Positions 56,090 to 64,000 of a stretch of 64,000 bases of DNA are shown here, piece by piece. A model generated the notes under the pieces. The model was not told the origin of the DNA. It worked only from the letters and a program-made list of their open reading frames with translations, and did not search any database. How positions within the stretch are numbered: position 1 is the first letter of the stretch; the number at the start of each line of letters is the position of its first letter. The stretch is from positions 62,001-126,000 of the forward strand of contig SWDT01000052.1 in the NCBI GenBank assembly GCA_009193035.1, in the 5' to 3' direction. The translations under genes were made by a program, and so were the position numbers. This stretch comes from Halicephalobus mephisto. Lineage: Eukaryota > Nematoda > Chromadorea > Rhabditida > Panagrolaimidae.

Positions 56090-56660
56090 CTTTGAGGTAC
56101 AATCGATTCTGGAGGCGAAAATGTCTATATTACTGTATTGAAAATTTAAAATACAGTAATTGAAAATTCTCACTTTGAAATAAAGTTAATTCTCGAAGCG
56201 AAAATGTCTATATTACTGTATTGGAAATTTAAAATACAGTAATTGAAAATTTTCGCTTTGAAATAAAGTTAATTTTCGAAGCGAAAATGTCTATATTACT
56301 GTATTGGAAATTTTAAATACAGTAGTTAAAAATTTTCGCTTTGAAATAAAGTTAATTTTCGAAGCGAAAATCTCCACATTACTGTATTGGAAGTTTTAAA
56401 TACAGTAGTTAAAAATTTTCGCTTTGAAATAAAGTTAATTCTCGAAGCGAAAATGTCTACAGTACTGTATTGAGAAATTTCCGGAATACAGTAATTGAGG
56501 ATTTTTGTTCCAAGACATAACTTTCTTTTAAAGCGGAAATTTTTCGGATACTGTACTTGAAGATTTCCGAAATACAGAAATTAGAGATTTTCGTTTCGAG
56601 AGGAAATTTGTCTTAAAGCGGAAGTTTTTAGGATACTGTATCGAGGACAATCTCTTGGAT
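56090..56660. repeat. About 92-bp palindromic tandem repeat
   Basis: Units run AATACAGTAATTGAAAATTT, then TTCGCTTTGAAATAAAGTTA, then ATTTTCGAAGCGAAAATGTC, then TATATTACTGTATTG. Each unit is itself an inverted repeat: TTTTCGCTTTG pairs with CGAAGCGAAAA, and TACAGTA with TACTGTA. Five units lie between 56090 and 56480, with two degenerate ones to 56650. It ends just before the Otx gene stop. Confidence 0.85.
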
Positions 56661-56713
56661 ATAATAAAATAGTTAGATTTAAAGCCGATTTGAGGTTGTC
56701 AGGACACTGTTGG

Positions 56714-59700
56714 CTAAGTGTTCATTGAGAACTTCCAATCTGGGGCCATGTACCCAGCGGCAGCCGTGACTGGGGGGTAGGACAGGTACTCCATTCCTGG
56801 GGTTGTCTGGTAACCATAAGTTCCCGGAAATTGTCGATAACTTTGAAAAGCAGCTGCATAGTTCGTCGAAGGCGAAATAGTACTGTAACATATATTGTTC
56901 ATATTTTTGAGGTCGATACTGTCATTTGGAGAAGAATTCATTTGAGCAGTTTGGTCGAGATTTCCGGATTCTCCACTGAGATCTTCTGTTTTTACTTCAA
57001 TTGATTCACTTGCAGAAGAAGGATCACTTGAGGAAGCCGAGGAACTTCCGTTCGAGACCGCGCCATTCGTGTCGGAATTCGACGAACATCTGTCCGTTCC
57101 CTGCTGCTGGGCCTTCTTCTGCTGTCTTGCCTTGGCCCTCCGGTTCTTGAACCAGACCTAAAAAGTCAAAAATTAAAAAAAAAAATAAAGAAAATTTTTA
57201 AAAAAATCAAAAAATTAAGAAAATTTTTAAAGAAATCAAAAAATTTAAAACTTTAAAAAGTCAAAAATTTTTAAAAAGTTAAAAAAATCAAACATTTTAG
57301 AATTTAAAAAAAAATCAAAATATTTAAAATTAAGAAAATTAAAAAAAAAACCAAAAATTTTAAAATTAAGAAAAATTTTAAAAATTAAAATATTTTAAAA
57401 TTTTAAATTTGAAAAATAATTTTTAAAAAATTTTAAAAAATTTTAAAATATTTAAATTATTTTTTTATTTTTTGATTCTACACATAATGTTTTAAATTTT
57501 TTTGAATAAAATTTGATTTTTTTAAAATAAAATTTGATTTTTTACAGTATATTTGAAAATGTTTCAAATTTTTTAAAATTATTAATTATTGCTTATTTCG
57601 TTTTGGGACAAATTTTTCATTTTTTTCGAAATTCAAAAACGAATTTTATTTTTTTTAAATTTATTCAAAAATGATTAAAATTTTTCTTTAATCTGGTTTT
57701 TCGCTTCCGTCGAGATCCCGAAAATAAAATTCACTTTTTACAGTATGCTTTTGATTGATCAAAAATGTTTTTCTCAAACACAAATTAGTTTGTTTTCGTT
57801 TCTGGATCCGTTTCTTTTGTTCTGGGTTCTATGACGAAATCTGCCTTTACAGTATACTGACAGTTTATAAAAATTCCAAAATTTCGATTTTTCAATTTTC
57901 GTTTCAGGACCGAAATTATTTATTTCAGGTCCCGAAAGGAAATTCCACTTCCTACAGTATACTTGAAAATTATAACTTTTTTAAACTTTCGTTCCAGGAC
58001 CAATATTCTTTGGTTTCAGGTCCCGAAAGGAAATTTGACTTTTTACAGTACACCAAGAATCCAATGGTTCTAAAGTAAGAATTTTCAAACTTTCGTTCCA
58101 GGACCGAAATTTCTTATTTCAGGTCCCGAAAAGAAATTCCACTTCCTACAGTATACTTGAAAATTATAACTTTTTCAAACTTTCGTTTCAGAACCAATTT
58201 TCTTCGACTTCAGGTCCCGAAAAGAAACTCCACTTCCTACAGTATACTTAAAAGTGAATTTGTTTCAAATCTTCGTTCCTAGATTAATTTTCTTTTTTTC
58301 AGATCCTAAAAAGAAATTTGATCTCTTACAGTATACTAAAGCTTGTATGTTTCAAAAATAAAAATTTTCAAATTTTCGTTCCAGGACCAAAAATTTCAAA
58401 ATTTGCTTTTTTATAATATACTCCCGATTGATCAAAAATGTTTTGTGAATGGCTGATATCGATTCGATTTTCTTCTTTTACAAAGTTGTCCGTGCGTCAC
58501 CGTAATCCCCTCGCTCCACAAAACAGAGGCTTCGGACGCGTGGAACCAACTAGTCTCGTTCCAGTCGAGTGCTTCGCACAAACAAAAATTTCTTCAAAGC
58601 AGCTCAACTGAGGGGCTACGATAGATTCGGGCAGTGGTCAGTCAACAAAGATACCTAAGGTCGAAATTGACTAAAGCTAAAAAAAAATTAGAAAAATAAA
58701 TTTTCCGATTTTTCGTGACTAGTTTGAAAAACAAAAAAAAATTTAACAAACCTGTACTCTGCTTTCGGGAAGGCCGATTTTCGAAGCCATTTCTTCTCTC
58801 ATAAAAATGTCAGGATATCTTGTTTTAACAAAAACTGTTTCCAAAATTTCCAGCTGAGCCCTCGTGAACGTGGTCCGTTCTCGTCGTTGTTTCCTGCAAC
58901 CACGATAGTCAAATAATCTAAAATGCAGAAAAATATTGGATTGGATAAAGAAACTCAGATTAGTTTAGGTAAAGGAATAAACACATGGACAGTTAGAAAG
59001 AATAACACACTTTGATCATCTTTGAAAACAATCGTGTTAGAAATTAGAAAATTTTAAAAAATAAAAATTTTCGCTGTGAGATTTTGAAATTTAAATTTAA
59101 AAACAATCGTGTTGGGAATCGAGGAAGTTGGAAAAAATCGAAATTTTTGTGAGATTTTGAAATTTAAATTTAAAAACAATCGTGCTAAGAATTAGAAAAT
59201 TTAAAAGATAAAAATTTTCGTTGTGAGATGTCAAAAAAAATTACCAAAAACAATCGTGTTGGGAAATAGAAAATTTAAAAGATAAAAATTTTCGTTGTGA
59301 GATATCAAAAAAAATTACCAAAAACAATCGTGCTAAGAATTAGAAAATTTAAAAGATAAAAATTTTCGCTGTGAGATATCAAAAAAAATTACCAAAAACA
59401 ATCGTGCTAAGAATTAGAAAATTTAAAAAGTTCATAATTTTCGCTGTGAGATGTCAAAAAAAATTACTAAAAAAAATCGTGCTAGGAATTAAAAATTTTA
59501 AAAGATAAAAATTTTCGCTGTGAGATATCAAAAAAAAATTACCAAAAAAAATCGTGTTAAGATACTAAAAAGTTTTAAAAATTCATAATAATCGCTGTGA
59601 AATGTCAAAAATAATATTAAGAAACAATTTTGTCGATAGTCAAGAAAGTTTTAAAAAATGAAAAATTTCGTCGTAAGACACGAAAGAAAATTATGAAAAG

Positions 59701-60418
59701 AAATCACTTTAGGATTAAAAAAAACTAAAAAGTAAAAATTTTCGATTTAAGATTCAGAAAGAATTTTGAAAAAAAAATTATGTTAAAATTAAAAAATTAA
59801 AAATTTTCGATTTAAAATTTCAAAGACGATTTTTGTCAAATTTGGTAAAATTTAAAAAATAAAAATTTTTGTTTTAAATTAAAAAAAATCAAAAATCGAT
59901 CATTTTAGAATTTCTCCGAGTTATTGAAGTCTTGAAACAATCGTCTCAGGATTCTAAAAAATCGAAAATGACGTAATTTTTATTTTGAAATTTTTCATTT
60001 TTTAAAAACAAAAATCGCTTCAAGACCGTCAAATTAATCAGAGTGTGTTATTGAAAAAATCCTCATAAATATACAGTAATCCACTAAAAAATTAAAAAAT
60101 AAAACTCATTTCCTACCTTGGAGGAGGAGGGCCATTCCATCCGAGACCGCCGGTATGGCAATCGAGCGGATAACTGATGGGAGAGATGAAATTCGCCGCA
60201 GGGGGTGCTCCGAACCCGGTCAAAGCAGGTTGAGTAGCGTAAGATTTAGAAAAGTAAGCCGCCATATTCGCTGCAGAATTCATTGCGGCATTACTGGCAC
60301 TGACTGGAGACAGATAAGACATGAGTTGTTGGGTTGCGTCAGTCACCGTCGTGATGGATTCAGAAGACGTGGTGGCGGACGAGTAAGAAGTTTCAGAATC
60401 TTGTTGAGGTTGAATTTT
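56714..60418 (-). CDS. Otx-family homeobox transcription factor (5' end not found)
   Basis: Three exons read on the minus strand, 60418-60118, 58893-58752 and 57157-56714. The homeodomain spans all three junctions: [20 protein letters not shown], then [20 protein letters not shown], then [17 protein letters not shown]. Lysine at homeodomain position 50 (WFKNRR) is diagnostic of the Otx/bicoid-like class. In C. elegans the class comprises ttx-1, ceh-36 and ceh-37, which specify sensory neurons; the MREEMAS segment suggests ttx-1 or ceh-36. The N-terminal exon starts at a TTTCAG acceptor with [14 protein letters not shown], so at least one upstream exon with the start codon is missing from this model. 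The C-terminal domain is Ser/Thr-rich and ends [12 protein letters not shown]. Introns of 1.6 and 1.2 kb contain repeats. Confidence 0.92.
57760..58420. repeat. About 105-bp tandem repeat in Otx intron 2
   Basis: Six units with TTTCGTTCCAGGACCGAAAT, TTCAGGTCCCGAAAGGAAAT and CCTACAGTATACTTGAAAAT. GGACCGAAA and the following TTTCAGGTCC can pair. A related CAGGTCCTAAAGCGAAAATT motif occurs three times near 63.67-63.83 kb. Confidence 0.8.
58480..58680. other. Normal-complexity segment in Otx intron 2
   Basis: About 190 bp of near-balanced base composition (GTCACCGTAATCCCCTCGCT, CAGAGGCTTCGGACGCGTGG and following) stand out from repeats on both sides, about 70 bp downstream of exon 2. No open exon with good splice sites was found in it. 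It could be a regulatory element or a small RNA. Confidence 0.3.
59010..59650. repeat. About 85-bp tandem repeat in Otx intron 1
   Basis: Eight or more units with AAAAACAATCGTGCTAAGAA, TTAGAAAATTTAAAAGATAA and AAATTTTCGCTGTGAGATAT. The array decays gradually toward 59900. Confidence 0.85.
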
Positions 60419-60529
60419 CTGAAAAATTTAACTAGTAAACCAAGTTTAAAGTCATCGCGAAGGATTTTTTAAAAGATAATATAGCGTGATTAACACGAGT
60501 TTGATTTACGACCGTGTAATCAAAGATGG

Positions 60530-61470
60530 TTTATGTCATGACTTTCATGATATTCTACAGTAATTATTTCGAGGAAATAGTATACGACTTTGGAAATTAC
60601 GTAAATAGATGAATTCTAGAGGTATCTACGTCAGTGAAAACAGGGAAAATGTTTATCATTGAATTCAAAGAAAGTCCACATCGCAACTTTAGTGATGTTC
60701 TACTGCAATTATCTCGAAAAAGTCGACGTGGGTAAGTTCAAAAATGATTTAAATCGATGGATTCAAGTGTTGTCTACAAGATTAGAGCTAGAGAAAATCT
60801 ATATCACTGACATCAAGGGAAGTATACAGTAATTAAGCCAAGATCCACAGCACAGTTTTAACGATATTCTACTGTAATTATCTCGAAGGAATTTGACATG
60901 GATAAATTAAAGAACAATCTATATCAATGTACTCAAGTGTTGTCTACAAGATTAGAATTAGAGAGGATCTATATGATTGACGTCAAGGGAAGTATACAGT
61001 AATTAAGTCAAGATCCACAGCACAATTTTAACGATATTCTACTGTAACTATCTCGCAGGAATTCGATATAGATAAACTCAAAAACGCTTTCAATCAATGA
61101 ATTCAAAAGTTGTCTACATTATTGAGACCAAAGAAGGCTTTTGTCGTTGAGTTCAAAGAAAATTTACATTGATGAATTTCAAAATTTTCTCTATTACGAT
61201 TTTAACGTATGTTTTACAGTAATTATTTTAGAGAAAATTGACATTAGTAAATCCAAAAATACTCGATATTGATGTATTCAAGGATCATCTACAACATGGA
61301 GATCAGAGAAAATTTACATAGATAAAGTCAAGAAAGATATACGGTAATTAGCTCAAGATCTACAACGTTGGCTTTTACGATATTTTACATCGGTAAATCC
61401 AAGCAAGATCTGCATGGATGAATCTAAGGATGATCTATATTGATTAATTCAAGGATGATCTACATTGATT
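60530..61470. repeat. About 185-bp degenerate tandem repeat upstream of the Otx exons
   Basis: The best pair starts near 60765 and 60943 and shares CAAGTGTTGTCTACAAGATT, ATCAAGGGAAGTATACAGTA, AAGATCCACAGCACA and TTAACGATATTCTACTGTAA. Three or more older units extend to 60530 and 61470. The missing Otx 5' exon was not found here. Confidence 0.8.
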
Positions 61471-61565
61471 AATTCAAAAATCGCGCCATGTTGCACTTGA
61501 AGCCGCTTAATTTCAGAAGCAAGACTCCGCTCCGTTAAACCGATTAGTCATTGGCAGAAGGGGAA

Positions 61566-61988
61566 ATGCGATCAAGCGGCAATCAACCTGAGCCGATTGA
61601 TAACCAGGCTCATCGCTTTTATCGGGCTAAGCTCGGATTGATGCCGGATTCTCTTGAAACTCGAAGAGAAATCGCGAGAAACGACTGGCGTCCGTACAAA
61701 TTCATAATGCAAATAATGGAGACTCAAAGGAGGACGGACATTCCTCTTTCGCCCAATGCAGAACGTCCGGGTATGGATGGGCGTGGCCAGTATACTGTAA
61801 TCGTGAAAAATTTTCCTTTTTTCATCAAAATGAAAACTACTCTTAAAACGAAAAATACAGTTTTTAAGTAAAATAAATTGTAAAAGTTTTTTCGTTTCGA
61901 GACATTAAAGTTGAAACAAGACAGAACAATGAATTCAGAGCCTTCCTCCCGAAGAGCTGAGCTCAGCATAAGCCTGGATGAGCTGTGA
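61566..61988 (+). CDS. Possible small two-exon gene, unknown function
   Basis: A TTTCAG acceptor at 61516 precedes ATG 61566. The frame encodes MRSSGNQPEPIDNQAHRFYR and continues with a balanced amino-acid composition (LGLMPDSLETRREIARNDW) to a possible GTAATC donor at about 61797. An in-phase downstream exon (about 61909-61988, after ...TTAAAG) would end RRAELSISLDEL and TGA. Together they give roughly 104 residues. The codon content differs clearly from the surrounding repeats. No family is recognised and the second exon is speculative; without it the frame runs to 61871. Confidence 0.4.
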
Positions 61989-62214
61989 TTAGAAAGGTTC
62001 GCGCGTACACAAGTGTTTGAGAACTGGCAAAAGTGGATAAACTCAGTCATGGTTGCTTCTGGCCCAGACAATATCTCTTCCAATATTATTCTATTAAATT
62101 CTAATTTATCTAAAAAACTAACTTTATTCTGAAACTTTTTCGTAAAAAACCTACCTAAAATAAGATAACGGGAGATTTCAATATATGGATCTCTAAAGTC
62201 CATGTATAAAACTT

Positions 62215-63285
62215 AAATTTTTAACTTTTTTAATATATATGAAATTTAAAAAATTAATTTTAATATATGAAATTTAAAAAAAAATTAATTTTAATATATG
62301 AAATTTAAAAGTTCATATATGAAAATTTAATTTTAAATTACTTTTATAAAATATCTATTATATGACAATACTTCATTTTTCGATATATGAATTTTTGAAA
62401 TCCACATATAAAACTTAAATTTTTAACTTTTTCAATATATATAAAGTTTAAAAAATTAATTTTAATATATGGAATTTAAAAGTTCATATATGAAGATTTA
62501 ATTTTAAATTACTTTTATAAAATAAATAATTTAAAAAATATAGAAGTTTTTTATATATCGATATTTAAAATTGATACATTAAATTTTATTTTAAAAAATT
62601 TTTTAAATATTTTTTTATAGAATTTTAAAAAAATGACTTTTTTGGAGTTTTTAGAAATACTAAGAAAATTATAAAAATTTTCCAAAAGTTAATTATTTTT
62701 CAACTTTTAGATTATTATATTTAATATTAATTATAGAATTTTCCAAAAGTTCATTTTTTAAAATTTCTATATTAATTATAACAATTTCGAAAAAATCAAT
62801 AATTTTTTAATTTTTAATTTTTATATTTTTATATTTTTATATTATTATATTTAATATTAATTATAGAATTTTCCAAAAGCGCATTTTTTAAAATTTCTAT
62901 ATTAATTATAACAATTTCGAAAAAATCAATAATTTTTTAATTTTTATATTTTTATATTTTTATATTTTTATATTATTATATTTAATATTAATTATAGAAT
63001 TTTCCAAAAGCGCATTTTTTAAAATTTCTATATTAATTATAACAATTTCGAAAAAATCAATAATTTTTTAATTTTTAATTTTTATATTTTTATATTTTTA
63101 TATTATTATATTTAATATTAATTATAGAATTTTTCAAAAGCGCATTTTTTTAAATTTTAAAATTTTTATATTAATTATAACGATTTCGAAAAAATCAATT
63201 ATTTCTTAATTTTTTATTTTTTTATTTTTATATTATTATATTTAATATTATTATATTTAATATTAATTATAGAATTTTCCAAAAG
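62215..63285. repeat. AT-rich tandem arrays
   Basis: From 62215 to 62590 TTAATTTTAATATATGAAAT and TTAAAAGTTCATATATGAA units repeat. From about 62700 to 63285 a unit of about 120 bp with TATTAATTATAGAATTTTCC, AAAAGCGCATTTTTTAAAAT and AACAATTTCGAAAAAATCAA repeats five times with near identity. Confidence 0.85.
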
Positions 63286-63289
63286 CTGA

Positions 63290-63560
63290 TCACACTAAGC
63301 AGAATTACACCTTTAAAGCTTATATTCCTAGATTTTCACAGTTTTTGGACTATGTTCGAGCCTCTCCCCACGGAGTTTGATAAGAACCGTCAATTGGCAC
63401 ACTGATCTCGCTAATCCTTCGTTTGTTACTTTCCTGATAAGCGTATTGGGTCAGCTTCACTCAACTTTACGGATTAAGCACAATATAGATCTTGTTATTT
63501 TTTTTTTCTTCTTCAAAAACGTCGAGGTGAAGATGATGCTGAAAATCACTTCCTGAGAAT
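63290..63560 (+). other. Unexplained normal-complexity segment
   Basis: About 250 bp with balanced composition. One plus-strand frame is open from about 63340 to 63555 (with SSLSPRSLIRTVNWHTDLAN), preceded by TTTTCACAG, a possible acceptor. It ends in a T-rich run and TGA. No family is recognised. It may be an exon of a gene continuing elsewhere, a retrocopy or a non-coding RNA. Confidence 0.3.
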
Positions 63561-63659
63561 GACAAATACCATTCTGATATTTTTATTCTGAAGAAATATG
63601 CTTGATAACACTATAGATTCTGTGCTCAAAAAATTGTCTAAACACGAAAATAGAAAAAA

Positions 63660-64000
63660 AGAATTTAAACAAGCGCCAGGTCCTAAAGCGAAAATTCAAA
63701 GAAAGAAACAAAAAACTTTTTTTAAAATTTTTACTGTAATATTTTTAAAAATATGAATTTTATTTAAAAAAAGAAAAAAATGGTCCTAAAGCGAAAGTTT
63801 AAAAATGAGCATCAGGTCCTAAAGCGAAAATTCAATGGAAAAATGAAATTAAAAATTGTTTTAGTTATTATTTTTTAAATTTTTTTAGTTTTTTAAATTT
63901 TTTAAATTTTTTTTTATTTTTAAAAAAATTTAAAATTGTCGTTATAGGACTTAATATGCCCGAATTTTTGGAATAATTGGTCAGATGAGTTTTATGATAT
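63660..64000. repeat. CAGGTCCTAAAGCGAAAATTC repeats and AT-rich DNA to the window end
   Basis: The motif GGTCCTAAAGCGAAARTTYA occurs three times (about 63677, 63782, 63816), related to the repeats in Otx intron 2. The last 130 bp are AT-rich with no recognisable feature. Confidence 0.6.

Noticed and set aside
61724..62203. 159-codon minus-strand ORF
   Set aside because: Overlaps the better candidate on the plus strand, and much of it is AT-rich non-coding sequence; no motif.

Overview
The window is nematode nuclear DNA. The evidence is compact multi-exon genes with short introns (GT...TTTCAG or TTTTAG), several start codons sitting directly behind a splice acceptor as in spliced-leader trans-splicing, a cuticle collagen, and orthologues of familiar worm genes (rack-1, sqv-6, vha-4, glf-1, tut-1, an Otx homeobox gene). 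The genus cannot be named from sequence alone. Between genes, and inside many introns, the DNA is very AT-rich and dominated by degenerate tandem repeats. All exon boundaries below were read by eye from reading frame, splice sites and protein similarity.

Layout. 0-2.3 kb: tail of an unknown Asp/Phe/Gly-rich protein, then GCLM (glutathione synthesis) on the minus strand. 2.3-5.1 kb: repeats. 5.2-7 kb: rack-1 and a thiol dioxygenase gene, tail to tail. 7.0-8.2 kb: a dead mariner transposon that abuts the stop codon of the xylosyltransferase gene sqv-6 (8.2-11.8 kb). 13.0-13.8 kb: V-ATPase c'' subunit. 14.1-15.3 kb: cuticle collagen. 15.3-19 kb: AT-rich repeats plus a 1.1 kb inverted-repeat minisatellite.

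19-36 kb is a mobile-element island. It holds a BEL/Pao gag fragment, two LTR- or TIR-like copies of about 0.32 kb in inverted orientation (20.5 and 35.2 kb), a viral-type envelope glycoprotein ORF, broken Maverick/Polinton protease and probable structural-protein fragments, a MULE transposase fragment, another transposase-like fragment and two MITEs. Two apparently cellular genes sit inside it: an atlastin-like GTPase and a CDR/GST-like gene with a 3.5 kb repeat-filled intron.

37-49.5 kb is gene-dense again: a MADF-BESS protein, glf-1 (UDP-galactopyranose mutase) with a DDX42-N-terminus-like gene nested antisense in its last intron, a coiled-coil protein, the tRNA thiolation enzyme tut-1/CTU1 and a ZNF830-like zinc-finger protein. 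The last three are head to tail and could be co-transcribed. 49.6-51.3 kb: minisatellites. 51.6-54 kb: a secreted cysteine-rich protein. 54-56.6 kb: A/T-periodic and palindromic repeats. 56.7-60.4 kb: an Otx-type homeobox gene with repeat-rich introns. 60.4-64 kb: repeats, one possible small gene and one unexplained normal-complexity segment.

The genes do not form one pathway. Two (sqv-6 and glf-1) act in glycan assembly, and two (GCLM and the dioxygenase) in thiol metabolism. The most unusual parts are the 15 kb island, the minisatellites apparently seeded by a transposon terminal repeat, and the mariner-sqv-6 junction.
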